A stretch of DNA of 54,220 bases from Lactococcus sp. dk101 (GCF_009601055.1 NZ_WITI01000014.1:1-54220); one strand, 5' to 3'. Positions 34,505-45,025 are shown, numbered from the stretch's first letter. A program made the numbers and translations. Notes: generated from the sequence alone by a model not told the origin.

Positions 34505-36865
34505 TCAGATGAAATTCTGCGGTTCACTATCAATCAAGATACGCAAATCCTTATTTTCTTTCAGCTGAGTCAATTCTAAGACTTGATTTAATGCCATTTC
34601 CAAGCGATCTTCAAAGCGGTATTTGACCAAGATTTGATAATGATAAAGGTTGTGCGTTCGTGCAATCGGACGCGGTGTAGGGCCTAATATTTTCGCTTGT
34701 GGTGTCAAATTTTGTCTCAATAAACTAGCAACTTCATACGCTTTTTGAATGACTACATCTTCATCTTGATGCGACAGCATGACCTGAACTGTGAAATAAT
34801 AAGGCGGATATGAGAGATTTCTTCGAAATTTCATCTCTGTCTCATAAAACTTCTCATAATCCTGTTCCTGTGCCAATTTTATGGCATAATGCGTTGGATT
34901 GAATGTCTGGATAAGTACTTCACCAGCCTTGTTGGCACGACCGGCACGACCAGCTACCTGCATGATTAGCTCAAAGCTTCGCTCACTCGCTCGAAAGTCT
35001 GGCAGATTGAGACCTGTATCAGCATTGATGACACCAACCAGAGTAACATTAGGAAAATCTAAGCCTTTTGCAATCATCTGAGTGCCAAGTAAGATTTCTG
35101 CATCTCCATCACCAAATTTTTTCAGAATTTTCTCATGCGCATTTTTCGTTTTGGTTGTATCAACGTCCATTCTCAAAATCGAAACGTCAGGCATCAGTTG
35201 TTTCAGTTCTTCTTCAACCTTTTGGGTGCCTGAGCCATAATATCTGATTTTACGTGACTGACAGTTAGGACAAGTCTGTGGAACACCTTGAACATGGCCA
35301 CAATAATGACAGTTTAGTGTTCGGGTATCCATATGCAAGGTTAGTGAGATGTCACAGTTGGGACATTCTACGACGAAGCCACATTCACGACACATGACAA
35401 ATGATGAATATCCCCTGCGATTGAGCATTAAAATAATTTGCTCATTTTTATCTAATTTTTCTTTGATTTTTTCTAATAAAAGACTAGAAAAATTAGCAGA
35501 TTTGTCATTGATTTGCGAACGCATATCGACAATTTTAACATCCGGAAGCAGCGCATTTTCATTGGCACGTTGCGTCAGTCGCAAAAGTTGATAATTGCCT
35601 TTCATGGCGCGCGCTCGACTCTCAAGGCTTGGTGTTGCAGAACCTAGAACAAGCCTTGCGCCATGCCATCTGGAGCGCAAAAGTGCAATGTCACGCGCAT
35701 GATAGCGAGGACTTGAGTCCTGTTTATAACTTGTTTCATGCTCTTCATCAATAATAATCACGCCCAAGTTTTCCACAGGAGAAAAGATCGCAGACCGCGC
35801 ACCAACGACGACTTTTGCACGTCCTTCTTTGATTTTACGCCATTCGTCGTATTTTTCACCATCAGAAAGCCCCGAATGCATAATGGCCACTTTGTCGCCA
35901 AATCGTGCAATAAAACGGTTTGAAATCTGCGGAGTCAAGCTAATCTCGGGAACCAACATCAAAGCCGTTTTTCCCAAATCCAAAAAGTGAGCAATGGTCT
36001 GCAAATACACTTCCGTTTTTCCAGAGCCTGTAATCCCTTCGAGTAAGAATGGTCTTGGCCCTTTTTCTTTATCAAATGGGCTAATAATAGCTTGATATGC
36101 AGCCTCTTGCTCAGCATTCAATTTTTTTGCTTCGTCACTGCTGACGGCATCAAAAACGGCCTGCGTTCGTGATACCTCAACTTCTTCAATTTGAATTAAC
36201 TCATTTTCACGAAAGAATTTAACCTGTGCTTGAGAAAATTCTAAGTTTTTCATTGGAATTTTTTCACCGAAATGACGCAATAAAAAGCGCTTGAATTCGT
36301 CTCTCTTTTTCGCTCCCTTTCGGATTTCAAAAAGTGCCAACTTTTTATGGTCAGGAATGACAATAAACTTCTCAACTTTTCGATTTTCTTTTGATTTGGC
36401 AAGATATTTAACCTTCAAATCACCAGCATGGGCTTTTTTTGTAAACTCAACTTTTTCATCTTCTGTCAGCTGTGAGAATTTCCATTCTTGCCCAGATTGA
36501 TCAATGAAAAGTTTGTCATAACTTGAATTGAGCAGGCTCGGCAACATGGCCTTCAAGCAGGAAATCTTGTATGAAAAAACCTGATGACGCATCTCGTCAG
36601 CCAACCAAAGTTGCTCATTTGTCAGCACTGGCGTAATGTCAAGAAGTTCTGCGACGGTCTTGTATTGCTCCAAATCTGCTGGCTCAATCGACTCATCAAC
36701 AAGCTCAACGATAATGCCTTGAACCAAGCGATTTCCATTTCCAAAAGGAACATGAACCCGCATTCCGACCTCAAAAAGTGCCTCTAAATCCGCTGGAAGT
36801 AAATAAGTAAAAGGCTTGTCCGTCTGCATCAGAGGAACGTCAACAATAATTTTAGCAATTTTCAT
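34505..36865 (-). CDS. priA: Primosomal protein PriA (replication restart helicase)
   Basis: A 786-aa superfamily 2 helicase. ATG 36865 (MKIAKIIVDVPL) with CGGAGAAAAG upstream; the 11-codon longer reading begins before the SD. An N-terminal DNA-binding domain with AKSKENRKVEKF region, Walker A GITGSGKTEVYL, DEEH box VIIIDEEHETSYKQD, then a zinc-binding cysteine set (CRECGF, CPNC, CHYCG, CPNC) and helicase motifs V/VI (GTQMIAKGLDFPN, QVAGRAGRA). Follows rpoZ. Confidence 0.97.
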   Translation of the reverse strand: MKIAKIIVDVPLMQTDKPFTYLLPADLEALFEVGMRVHVPFGNGNRLVQGIIVELVDESIEPADLEQYKTVAELLDITPVLTNEQLWLADEMRHQVFSYKISCLKAMLPSLLNSSYDKLFIDQSGQEWKFSQLTEDEKVEFTKKAHAGDLKVKYLAKSKENRKVEKFIVIPDHKKLALFEIRKGAKKRDEFKRFLLRHFGEKIPMKNLEFSQAQVKFFRENELIQIEEVEVSRTQAVFDAVSSDEAKKLNAEQEAAYQAIISPFDKEKGPRPFLLEGITGSGKTEVYLQTIAHFLDLGKTALMLVPEISLTPQISNRFIARFGDKVAIMHSGLSDGEKYDEWRKIKEGRAKVVVGARSAIFSPVENLGVIIIDEEHETSYKQDSSPRYHARDIALLRSRWHGARLVLGSATPSLESRARAMKGNYQLLRLTQRANENALLPDVKIVDMRSQINDKSANFSSLLLEKIKEKLDKNEQIILMLNRRGYSSFVMCRECGFVVECPNCDISLTLHMDTRTLNCHYCGHVQGVPQTCPNCQSRKIRYYGSGTQKVEEELKQLMPDVSILRMDVDTTKTKNAHEKILKKFGDGDAEILLGTQMIAKGLDFPNVTLVGVINADTGLNLPDFRASERSFELIMQVAGRAGRANKAGEVLIQTFNPTHYAIKLAQEQDYEKFYETEMKFRRNLSYPPYYFTVQVMLSHQDEDVVIQKAYEVASLLRQNLTPQAKILGPTPRPIARTHNLYHYQILVKYRFEDRLEMALNQVLELTQLKENKDLRILIDSEPQNFI

Positions 36866-36892
36866 CTTTTCTCCGATACTCATTGAAAACAA

Positions 36893-36917
36893 AAACACGC
36901 CAATCGCGTGCTTTTTA
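36893..36917 (-). terminator. Terminator/attenuator between rpoZ and priA
   Basis: On minus, AAGCACGC/GCGTGTTTTT hairpin with GATTG loop and a T-rich tail. Likely gives partial termination, reducing priA expression relative to gmk-rpoZ. Confidence 0.7.
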
Positions 36918-36922
36918 ACTTA

Positions 36923-37291
36923 TTATTCTTCAGAAGCAGCTTCGGAAGATTTTTTAGCAGCACGATTTACTTTTGATTTTGCTTCCTCTTCCTCTTCTTC
37001 CTTGGCGATTTGTTCTTTAATTTTCTTTTCAGTCATTTTCGCTTGCAAACGTTCCAATTCGCGACGTTCAACCAAAGTTTTACGTTTTGCTTCTGGTGCT
37101 GGGTGAATGGTTACTGTTCCATCAGCGATTTCTTCCAATGCTTGCAAAGTACGTTTTACAGATTTGTAATTTCCTTTTGTTGGACGTTCGCCTTCACGCA
37201 ATTCGTGTGCACGTTTTGCTTCTAAAATAACGAGTGAGTATTTTGAATCAACTTTTTCCAATAATTTATCAATTGATGGTTCTAACATCAT
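36923..37291 (-). CDS. rpoZ: RNA polymerase omega subunit
   Basis: A 122-aa omega subunit with [31 protein letters not shown] at the N-terminus. It has a longer than minimal acidic/basic low-complexity C-terminal tail ([25 protein letters not shown]). It stabilises beta' during assembly. Either of two adjacent ATG codons could start; the first has better spacing to GAGG. In the gmk-rpoZ-priA order. Confidence 0.96.
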   Translation of the reverse strand: MMLEPSIDKLLEKVDSKYSLVILEAKRAHELREGERPTKGNYKSVKRTLQALEEIADGTVTIHPAPEAKRKTLVERRELERLQAKMTEKKIKEQIAKEEEEEEAKSKVNRAAKKSSEAASEE

Positions 37292-37347
37292 AATTTTGTA
37301 CCTCTTCTAATAATTGGCTTTGTCAGCTCTGACAAGCCCTTGTTCAA

Positions 37348-37983
<636 letters not shown>

Positions 37984-38077
37984 TTAAAAAATATTTTATG
38001 CCAGATTGATTTTATTCAAAATGACTATAAATCTATTCTATCAAAAAACACAAGTGATTTCTAGCGAATGTAACAAT

Positions 38078-38100
38078 AATGATATATTTCGTATATCATT
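38078..38100. repeat. Dyad AATGATATA/TATATCATT between gmk and the surface-protein gene
   Basis: Perfect 9-bp arms (38078-38086 and 38092-38100) around TTTCG in the divergent intergenic region. It could be an operator for the surface-protein unit or a weak hairpin; no regulator is adjacent. Confidence 0.5.
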
Positions 38101-38180
38101 TAGGTTTATGAGTTTTAAATGTTAATATGATTATAGAATACAAATTTGTTTCTAATTTTTTTATAATAAGGAGAAAGCCT

Positions 38181-39284
38181 ATGACCCCACAAGAAGCAGA
38201 AAAAGCAAAACAAAGCATCAAAGAAAAAATGAGTAATCGCAAACTCAAGTACACCATCACAGCAGCAACTGCCGTTGCACTTGCCACAGGAGCAGGCGCC
38301 TTTGCCGAAAAAGCCAAAGCAGTCAATGTTAAAAAAGATCCTCAAATTCATCATAAATTCAATAAAGCCCAAGCGGACATTGAAGTTACGAGTGCTGCCA
38401 ACGGGCTGGTTGTTGAGCTTGGCTCTGGATTACAGCTCATCGTTGAAGGCACGGGTGCCAATAAAAACTGGGCGATAACTGCTCCAGCAGGATTTAAAGG
38501 TAGTATTCAAGCCCACCACAATCACAAGGGAAATGATTATCAAACGCATGTCGTCAGCTTTAGCGGAACAGGCGAGGACCTACAAAAAGCGACACTCATT
38601 ACTGGAACAAAAAATCTAACCAAGATAAAATTTAGTGAATTGATTGTTGATACATCAAATAAAGCGCCTGTATCACTTGGTTTTATTGGCTACTATGTTA
38701 ATAGTGGACAAATCATGTCAACGTCATTCTACAATATTGACTTGAATGAAGGAGATCCTATTGACTGGGGGAAAGTCGATGAGGCTTACGAAGATTGGTA
38801 TGCTCAAGGCGGCTTGAGGCCTAAAAACGAAAGCTATCAAAAATCTGGCGTCGGCTCTTTCCTTACTCATTTCAATAACAGAGAAGAACTCGGTCATCAT
38901 ACATTTACTGAAGATTTAATTGAGGGCTACTATGGGCGTCATTTTATCGATCCCGGCTATCTTGAGCCAATGCCTGCTGTCAACCTTGGCTTTATCGGCT
39001 ACTATAAGTTTGATGGCCAAATCCTTTCTACAAGCATTTACAATATCGAGTTACAAGAACGTAATATGATTGACTGGGTTGCTGTAGATGCAGCTTACGA
39101 AGATTGGTACGCAAGAGGTGGAATAAGAACAACCGATACACCTACTTATCAGAAATCTGGATTTGGTTCCTTTACTACGGAACATGCTGATCGTCATACA
39201 ATCGGACACCATACATTTACTGAGGCACTTTTAGAGGGCTTCTATGGTCAACACTATATGGATCCAGGACATGTCCTTCAATAA
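38181..39284 (+). CDS. Secreted protein with two 103-residue repeats, unknown function
   Basis: A 367-aa product, ATG 38181 with SD AAGGAG. A 20-residue charged N-region (MTPQEAEKAKQSIKEKMSN) precedes a hydrophobic signal segment (YTITAATAVALATGAGAFA) ending in AFA/AKA cleavage-like sites. Residues 50-160 are a beta-rich domain. Residues about 164-266 and 267-366 repeat: LGFIGYY, G-Q-I-(M/L)-S-T-S, IDW-x-x-VD-x-AYEDWYA-x-GG, YQKSG-x-GSF and HHTFTE. No LPXTG, lipobox or second membrane helix, so it is released or bound non-covalently. Paired with the LPXTG protein at 39366; the N-termini are related. I do not recognise the repeat. Confidence 0.85.
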   Translation: MTPQEAEKAKQSIKEKMSNRKLKYTITAATAVALATGAGAFAEKAKAVNVKKDPQIHHKFNKAQADIEVTSAANGLVVELGSGLQLIVEGTGANKNWAITAPAGFKGSIQAHHNHKGNDYQTHVVSFSGTGEDLQKATLITGTKNLTKIKFSELIVDTSNKAPVSLGFIGYYVNSGQIMSTSFYNIDLNEGDPIDWGKVDEAYEDWYAQGGLRPKNESYQKSGVGSFLTHFNNREELGHHTFTEDLIEGYYGRHFIDPGYLEPMPAVNLGFIGYYKFDGQILSTSIYNIELQERNMIDWVAVDAAYEDWYARGGIRTTDTPTYQKSGFGSFTTEHADRHTIGHHTFTEALLEGFYGQHYMDPGHVLQ

Positions 39285-39311
39285 ATCATTTAGAACACCT
39301 TACAAACCAAC

Positions 39312-39336
39312 AAACAGGCACACCTGCCTGTTTTTC
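39312..39336 (+). terminator. Terminator between the two surface-protein genes
   Basis: AAACAGGCA/TGCCTGTTT hairpin with CACC loop and a T tract; the downstream gene probably depends on read-through or its own promoter. Confidence 0.85.
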
Positions 39337-39365
39337 ATTCCTCAAATGCCCAATAGAAAGGAAAA

Positions 39366-41468
39366 ATGATGAGCCCACAAGAATTTGAAAGGCTTGAAAA
39401 AGAAATCAAGTCCAGCGAAGGCTGGCTTCCTGACAAGAAAATACGCTACGGTCTCCAAATCCTGTCATTGCTGACCATTTTTGGAGCTGCTGTATCCCCC
39501 GCTCCTCGTCTAATCAAAAAGTCCTACAAAAATGATTTGGTGCGTTATAATCTTGTCTTACCACGCGTTTTTGCAAACACACAAAGCGAGCGAACGGCTA
39601 TCCTAGGTTGGCTAGATTCTGCCGGTGACCTTCCAATTTTTTACATTGACCATGAAAAAACCAACGCGGAGCAAGTCGGCTCTGGTTTCAATCAGCTTGA
39701 CAGCCATGACTTGCACGGAGGTGGTGTTTTTCATGCTACCAATGCTGCTGGAGCAACGACAGCACTTGCACCAAACATTTGGCTACAAGTGTTAGAACAT
39801 GACGGCGTGCGAAGCTGGAATATCATCTTGTCAGAGCTACCAGACGATGTCCAAAGTTATGATTTGACCCTCTTTTTTACGACTGGCAATGACAACAACA
39901 ATAACTTCAGCAAGGTTCAATTTCACTTGACTACACCCGGTATTTATCGTTTTGGACAAGGCACACAAAATCAAGGCGATAACATTTCAAAAGCCTATCT
40001 TGCGCCTCATAGAACAAATTTCCGCCAACCAGATGATGATAATGCTAATAATGATGACAATGGAAATGACAAGGACGAATCAGACACTCCGGCAGAGACA
40101 CCATTCAACGCTGACGTGCATGAAATTTTCCTAAATTCTGGAATTACTCAGCAAATGCAAACGGCAATGACCGAAAATGGTTTTGTCAGCGCTGACGAAC
40201 AGTACTGGGAGCTTGTCTTCAATGACTTCATCGAAGAATCACGCGCAGACGGATTTTTTCCTGCTGCTGAACTGATGACACCACTGGAACAAGAAGACAT
40301 TCAAGAAACCATTCTTGAGCGCCCTGATTTTGTCAGATTGCCTCTAGCTGGCACTAAAATTCGCCTCGAAAATGAAGATTTGCCTGTGGAAAACTGGGCA
40401 GCTTTGAGTTTTTCACGTCCTAACTTTATCCCCAACCATGAGATTAGCAAAGCAAGATTTATCAGTGCTGACAGCCCCGTCAATATTCAGACAAAATCAA
40501 GTCTGCAAGTTGATGGCTACCGATTTGCTGGATGGGCAAAAATGGCAATGACCAATGATGCCTTAAAACTGATTGGGCAAGATGGAAACGTGCATTCGCT
40601 TGAACTCGGTCACCCTGCTGGACATCCTCAAAATAATCAAATTCTGAGATACGGAATTCCCGATGACGTGCTTGCGCATATCTCAAATTATATTGAACAA
40701 AATTTGGACTTAGAGGCTCAAGCACAATTTTTGTGGGACGAGAGTCAGTTTGCCCCCGAGAATGACAGTTATTATTTTGTGGCACAATGGCAACCTATTC
40801 CTTTTGCTGTCAGTTATGACCTGCATTTAGCAGACGACATTCCAGCTGACCTACAAATAAATGCCCAGAAGGATTTTGAGCGACAAATGCCAGCTGATGA
40901 TTTTCGCACCATTGAACAAGCAAGTCAAAGTTTAGCAACTGCACCTCTTCTTGACGGCTTAGTTTTTGACAGTTGGACACGCAAAATCGAAATTCTTGAT
41001 CCTGCCGTTTTCAATCAGCCAAGTACGCCAATTTCAATGCTGTCAGCACTGACAGGAACCAACTCAAATGGATTTGTTCAAAACAGCAGTCTTGATAATT
41101 TCGTAACCATTAGTGAGGCAGAATTTCAGGAACTACTGACCGCAGACCAGGAAGTCAAGGCAGGCTTGGGCGCTGTTCATTCCATTGCCACTTATCGACT
41201 GGCTGAAACTTCCAATCCCGCACCTGAAAATCCAAATCATCCAGATAATCAATCACCTCCAAACCAGCCCAATCAACCAAATCTCACGCCTCCAGATTCG
41301 CCAGAAAATGACAATGAAAACAGGACTCCAGATTACCTTTTAACAGACAATCCTGAAGGGCAAGACAATCTCCCTGCGACAGGCAGTCGATTTGGAAGTG
41401 TGCTTGCAAGAATTGGTCAAGCCAGTTTGGTGGCCAGTCTCCTCCTTTTTTTCAAAAGGAGAAAATAA
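39366..41468 (+). CDS. LPXTG-anchored surface protein, unknown function
   Basis: A 700-aa protein. Its N-terminus (SPQEFERLEKEIKSSEG...) followed by a KKIRYGLQILSLLTIFGAAVSPAP signal segment parallels the upstream secreted protein. The middle contains an Asp/Asn-rich linker (DDDNANNDDNGNDKDE), and beta segments with GYRFAGWAKM and VFDSWTR that resemble InlB B-repeat/Flg_new folds. A Pro/Asn-rich wall-spanning stretch leads to the sortase signal LPATG (669-673), a hydrophobic helix and KRRK. It is thus covalently wall anchored. It carries exact and near TGTCAG palindromes, so it is resident DNA. Binding partner unknown; an adhesin-like role is inference. Confidence 0.88.
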   Translation: MMSPQEFERLEKEIKSSEGWLPDKKIRYGLQILSLLTIFGAAVSPAPRLIKKSYKNDLVRYNLVLPRVFANTQSERTAILGWLDSAGDLPIFYIDHEKTNAEQVGSGFNQLDSHDLHGGGVFHATNAAGATTALAPNIWLQVLEHDGVRSWNIILSELPDDVQSYDLTLFFTTGNDNNNNFSKVQFHLTTPGIYRFGQGTQNQGDNISKAYLAPHRTNFRQPDDDNANNDDNGNDKDESDTPAETPFNADVHEIFLNSGITQQMQTAMTENGFVSADEQYWELVFNDFIEESRADGFFPAAELMTPLEQEDIQETILERPDFVRLPLAGTKIRLENEDLPVENWAALSFSRPNFIPNHEISKARFISADSPVNIQTKSSLQVDGYRFAGWAKMAMTNDALKLIGQDGNVHSLELGHPAGHPQNNQILRYGIPDDVLAHISNYIEQNLDLEAQAQFLWDESQFAPENDSYYFVAQWQPIPFAVSYDLHLADDIPADLQINAQKDFERQMPADDFRTIEQASQSLATAPLLDGLVFDSWTRKIEILDPAVFNQPSTPISMLSALTGTNSNGFVQNSSLDNFVTISEAEFQELLTADQEVKAGLGAVHSIATYRLAETSNPAPENPNHPDNQSPPNQPNQPNLTPPDSPENDNENRTPDYLLTDNPEGQDNLPATGSRFGSVLARIGQASLVASLLLFFKRRK

Positions 41469-41492
41469 AAAAAGAAGCCGAGGCTTCTTTTT
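41468..41492. terminator. Bidirectional terminator between LPXTG gene and rny
   Basis: AAAAAGAAGCC/GGCTTCTTTTT hairpin with a GA loop, usable from both convergent genes. Confidence 0.9.
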
Positions 41493-43113
41493 ATTTGGCA
41501 TAGTCAACTGCACGCGTTTCACGAATGACTGTAACCTTGATGTTTCCAGGATAGTCCATTTCGTTTTCGATGCGGTTTTTAATATCTCGTGCCAAAATTG
41601 TCATCTTGTCGTCAGACAATTTTTCTGGTTTAACCATGACACGAACTTCGCGTCCTGCTTGTAAAGCAAAGGCATTGTCAACACCGTCAAAGCTTGTCGA
41701 AATGTTTTCCAAATCTTTCAAACGTTTGATGTAGTTTTCAATTGATTCACGACGTGCTCCAGGTCTTGCAGCAGATAATGCATCGGCCGCAGCAACCAAG
41801 ACCGCAATGATTGAATTTGGTTCTGTATCATTGTGGTGAGAAGCAATGGTGTTAATGACAATCGGATTTTCTTTGTACTTACGTGCCAATTCTGTTCCGA
41901 TTTCAACGTGACTTCCTTCAACTTCATGGTCAAGTGCTTTTCCGATATCATGCAAGAATCCTGCACGTTTGGCAAGTTGGATATTTTCACCCATCTCAGC
42001 TGCCAAATTACCAGCAATGTTTGCCACTTCAACCGAGTGATCCAAGACATTTTGTCCGTATGAAGTACGGAAATGCAAACGTCCCATAATCTTCATCAAG
42101 TCTGGGTGCAAGTTGTGTGCGCCCACTTCAAATGCTGCTTGTTCACCATATTCACGAATTTTGTGGTCAATCGCCTTACGGTTCTTTTCGACCAATTCTT
42201 CAATACGTGCGGGATGAATACGACCATCTTGAACTAATTGTTCCAAAGTCATTCGTGCAATTTCACGACGAATTGGATCAAAGCCAGACAAGACAACTGC
42301 TTCAGGAGTGTCATCAATGATGACATCAATCCCTGTCAGTGCTTCGAAGGTACGAATATTACGGCCTTCACGACCAATAATACGTCCCTTCATGCTGTCA
42401 TCAGGTAAAGTAACAACAGAAACGGTCTGTTCAGCAACAGAATCGCTTGACACACGTTGAATGGCAAGTGAAATAATTCGTTTTGCCTTCTTGTCTGCTT
42501 CGGCTGTTGCTTTTTCCTCGCTTTGTCGAATCATCTGAGCCATTTCTTTCGTCAAACCCTCACGAGTTTCTGTAATGATGATATTTTTGGCTTCGTCCAT
42601 CGACAAGTTTGAAATACGTTCCAGTTCTTGCTGTTTCTTTTCTTCAATCAGCACTAATTCTTGTTCACGCTTATTGAGTGTATCTGATTTTTTAGCGAGA
42701 CTTTCTTCTTTTGAATCTAAGTTACGTTCTTTATTAGATAATGTATCGTCCTTGCGGCCGAGCACCTCTTCACGTTGGGTTAGGCGTTGTTCAGATTCTT
42801 TTAACTCCTTACGTTCCTGCTTAAATTCATTTTCGATATCACGACGCTGCTTTTGCTCTTCTTCTTTAAGAGCATAGCGGGCTTCCTTTTTAAAATTTTC
42901 TGCATCTCTTTTGTAAAGTTCAGCTTCACGTTTCAAATTCTCAGCATCGCGTTTCGCGTTTGCCGTTATCTCGTTTGCCTTATTTTCTGCATCAGTAATC
43001 AAACTTTCAGCATCTTGCTTTCCATTTTTGATTTTTTGAGCATAAAAAATAAAGGCGACAACCACTACAATCAATAAGACGACAAGAACAATAGTAACGA
43101 TACTAACGTCCAT
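41491..43113 (-). CDS. rny: Ribonuclease Y
   Basis: A 540-aa membrane endoribonuclease that initiates mRNA decay. N-terminal transmembrane helix ([18 protein letters not shown]), a long coiled coil (about 30-200), KH domain with [15 protein letters not shown], and HD domain with [25 protein letters not shown] and SHH (metal ligands). Monocistronic, with its own promoter. Also called CvfA in streptococci, where it affects virulence and stress gene RNA. Confidence 0.98.
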   Translation of the reverse strand: MDVSIVTIVLVVLLIVVVVAFIFYAQKIKNGKQDAESLITDAENKANEITANAKRDAENLKREAELYKRDAENFKKEARYALKEEEQKQRRDIENEFKQERKELKESEQRLTQREEVLGRKDDTLSNKERNLDSKEESLAKKSDTLNKREQELVLIEEKKQQELERISNLSMDEAKNIIITETREGLTKEMAQMIRQSEEKATAEADKKAKRIISLAIQRVSSDSVAEQTVSVVTLPDDSMKGRIIGREGRNIRTFEALTGIDVIIDDTPEAVVLSGFDPIRREIARMTLEQLVQDGRIHPARIEELVEKNRKAIDHKIREYGEQAAFEVGAHNLHPDLMKIMGRLHFRTSYGQNVLDHSVEVANIAGNLAAEMGENIQLAKRAGFLHDIGKALDHEVEGSHVEIGTELARKYKENPIVINTIASHHNDTEPNSIIAVLVAAADALSAARPGARRESIENYIKRLKDLENISTSFDGVDNAFALQAGREVRVMVKPEKLSDDKMTILARDIKNRIENEMDYPGNIKVTVIRETRAVDYAK

Positions 43114-43165
43114 ACGTCTCCTTTAAATGTTCAATCTATTGCATCACAATAGACAGTCCAGTCTG

Positions 43166-43195
43166 ATTATAAAATTAATGTAAATTGCTCAGCAA
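43166..43195 (-). promoter_or_regulatory. rny promoter
   Basis: On minus, TTGCTG (43190-43195), 18-bp spacer and TATAAT (43166-43171). A small dyad AGAC/GTCT (43151-43164) lies at the start site. The rest of 43196-43310 contains a perfect TGTCAGCTCTGACA (43294-43307) and no gene. Confidence 0.65.
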
Positions 43196-43310
43196 TATAC
43201 TTATCCATTGTATCATTATTATGTTGAATTATCAAACTTAACTTGGACCGCTTACAGTTCAATCTGACACAAAATCAAACTTGACAAATCCCTTGTCAGC
43301 TCTGACAGAA

Positions 43311-43345
43311 TAAAAAAATCGAAGAAAACTTCGATTTTTTATTTA
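43311..43345 (-). terminator. metK-side terminator
   Basis: AAAAATCGAAG/CTTCGATTTTT hairpin with an AAAA loop; it follows the repeat array downstream of metK. Confidence 0.85.
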
Positions 43346-43348
43346 TTT

Positions 43349-43704
43349 CTTATTTTACAAGCAAAGCTTTCAACTCATCTACCTTATCTGTGTGTTCCCA
43401 CGGCAAATCAACATCTGTACGGCCGAAGACCCACTCGACTTTGTTGCTAGAAATTTCAGCAACATTAGCGAGAGTGGAGAGCGAAGCTGACAAAGTCAGC
43501 GAAGACCGAACAGGGTTCGGCGAGGCCTTATTTTACAAGCAAAGCTTTCAATTCATCTACTTTATCCGTGTGTTCCCACGGCAAATCAACATCTGTACGG
43601 CCGAAGGCCCACTCGACTTTGTTGCTGGAAATTTCAGCAACATTAGCGAGAGTGGAGAGCGAAGCTGACAAAGTCAGCGAAGACCGAACAGGGTTCGGCG
43701 AGGC
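43349..43704. repeat. Two 178-bp tandem units: metK 3' end fragments plus a hairpin-rich 98-bp segment
   Basis: Units start at 43349 and 43527, and the genuine metK 3' end starts at 43705 with the same bases. Each unit is about 80 bp of the metK 3' end (stop included), then 98 bp absent from metK. The 98-bp part contains GTTGCT/AGCAAC (43443-43463), GCTGACAAAGTCAGC (43486-43500) and CCGAACAGGGTTCGG (43506-43520), each a hairpin. Units differ at only a few bases. Open frames on both strands arise from this array but have no independent gene signals. Confidence 0.93.
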
Positions 43705-43705
43705 C

Positions 43706-44899
43706 TTATTTTACAAGCAAAGCTTTCAACTCATCTACTTTATCTGTATGTTCCCACGGCAAATCAACATCTGTACGGCCGAAGTGTCCGTATGCTGCTG
43801 TTTGTGCATAAATCGGACGAAGAAGATCGAGCATTTTGATGATTCCTGCAGGACGAAGGTCAAAGACTTTACGAATGGCAGCCAGCAAATCATCATCTGA
43901 GTATTGGCTTGTTCCAAAAGTATCAATATTGATTGATGTTGGTTTTGCAACCCCAATCGCATAAGAAAGCTGGATTTGTGCTTTTTGAGCCAGTCCTGCT
44001 GCTACAATATTTTTAGCAACATAACGTGCCGCATATGAGGCAGAACGGTCAACTTTTGTTGCGTCCTTTCCAGAGAAAGCTCCTCCACCGTGAGGTGCAT
44101 AACCACCGTAAGTATCTACGATAATTTTACGGCCTGTCAATCCAGAATCGCCTTGAGGGCCTCCGATAACAAAACGGCCTGTTGGATTGATGAAATATTT
44201 GGTTTCATCGTCCAAAAGTTCTGCTGGAATAACCGCTTTGATGACTTTTTCTTTCACATCTTTTTCGATTTGTTCAAGTGTTGCTTCTGGTGCGTGTTGT
44301 GTTGAAATAACGACGGTATCAATGCGTTTTGCTACATTATTCTCATCGTATTCAACCGTTACTTGTGATTTAGCATCTGGACGCAAATATGAAATTTCGC
44401 CTGATTTACGCAAGTCTGCCAATTTTTTGACAAGTTTGTGTGAAAGTGAAATCGCAAGTGGCATGTATTCAGCTGTTTCTGTTGTAGCATAGCCAAACAT
44501 CAAACCCTGATCTCCTGCCCCAATCGCATCGAGTGGATCTTTTTCAGAATTTCCGCGTTCCTCAAGTGCATCGTTAACCCCTTGGGCAATGTCTGAACTT
44601 TGTTCAACCAACGAAACATGAACGCCAACAGACTTATAGTCAAAGCCGTTTTCACTGTCCGTGTAGCCAATTTTTTTGATGGTATCACGAACAACACCAG
44701 CAATATCAACATAAGCTGTTGTTGAGATTTCCCCAAAAACGTTGACTGTTCCTGTGTAAACAACTGTTTCACAAGCCACATGCGCGGTTGGATCTTGCGC
44801 CACAATCGCATCTAAAATCGCATCTGAAATTTGGTCAGCGACTTTGTCTGGGTGTCCTTCGGAAACTGATTCTGAAGTAAATAATTTTTTTTCTGACAA
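43706..44899 (-). CDS. metK: S-adenosylmethionine synthetase
   Basis: A 397-aa enzyme that makes SAM from methionine and ATP. Motifs: [34 protein letters not shown] (ATP) and [16 protein letters not shown] (phosphate binding). The start codon is TTG at 44899; GGGGG (44908-44912 on minus) is 8 nt upstream and no ATG is available at that spacing. Expression should be shut off by SAM through the SMK box. Two partial copies of its 3' end follow downstream. Confidence 0.98.
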   Translation of the reverse strand: MSEKKLFTSESVSEGHPDKVADQISDAILDAIVAQDPTAHVACETVVYTGTVNVFGEISTTAYVDIAGVVRDTIKKIGYTDSENGFDYKSVGVHVSLVEQSSDIAQGVNDALEERGNSEKDPLDAIGAGDQGLMFGYATTETAEYMPLAISLSHKLVKKLADLRKSGEISYLRPDAKSQVTVEYDENNVAKRIDTVVISTQHAPEATLEQIEKDVKEKVIKAVIPAELLDDETKYFINPTGRFVIGGPQGDSGLTGRKIIVDTYGGYAPHGGGAFSGKDATKVDRSASYAARYVAKNIVAAGLAQKAQIQLSYAIGVAKPTSINIDTFGTSQYSDDDLLAAIRKVFDLRPAGIIKMLDLLRPIYAQTAAYGHFGRTDVDLPWEHTDKVDELKALLVK

Positions 44900-45025
44900 T
44901 TTAATGTCCCCCTACTTTTCATTTTGACGACCAGCGCCAATTATTCGGTTACAAGGATTTTTCGGCAAACTGCCACCTCAATGTTTTCCATCGAGCCTTT
45001 CGGGACTTGTAACATCTCTATTTTA
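44900..45025 (-). ncRNA. SMK box (SAM-III) riboswitch and promoter of metK
   Basis: The minus-strand leader has the P1 stem GTTACAAG (45006-45013)/CTTGTAAC (44948-44955) enclosing CCCGAAAGGCTCGATGG..., GGCAGTTTGCCG, then CCGAA and the SD run GGGGG (44908-44912). That is the SMK-box layout of Lactobacillales metK genes, in which SAM makes the anti-SD capture the SD. About 35 nt lie between P1 and the SD, longer than in the minimal Enterococcus form. A TAAAAT -10 (45020-45025) sits just upstream. Confidence 0.88.

Noticed and set aside
41392-41664. Plus-strand ORF overlapping the LPXTG C-terminus and rny
   Set aside because: Runs through the bidirectional terminator in another frame; no homology.
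43349-43704. 178-bp tandem units as a CRISPR array
   Set aside because: Repeats are far too long, spacers are identical rather than unique, and the repeated part is metK coding sequence.
43390-43900. Plus-strand ORFs beginning [12 protein letters not shown] across the metK repeat array
   Set aside because: They are antisense readings of the repeated metK 3' end and the hairpin block, have no SD, and change with the repeat copies.
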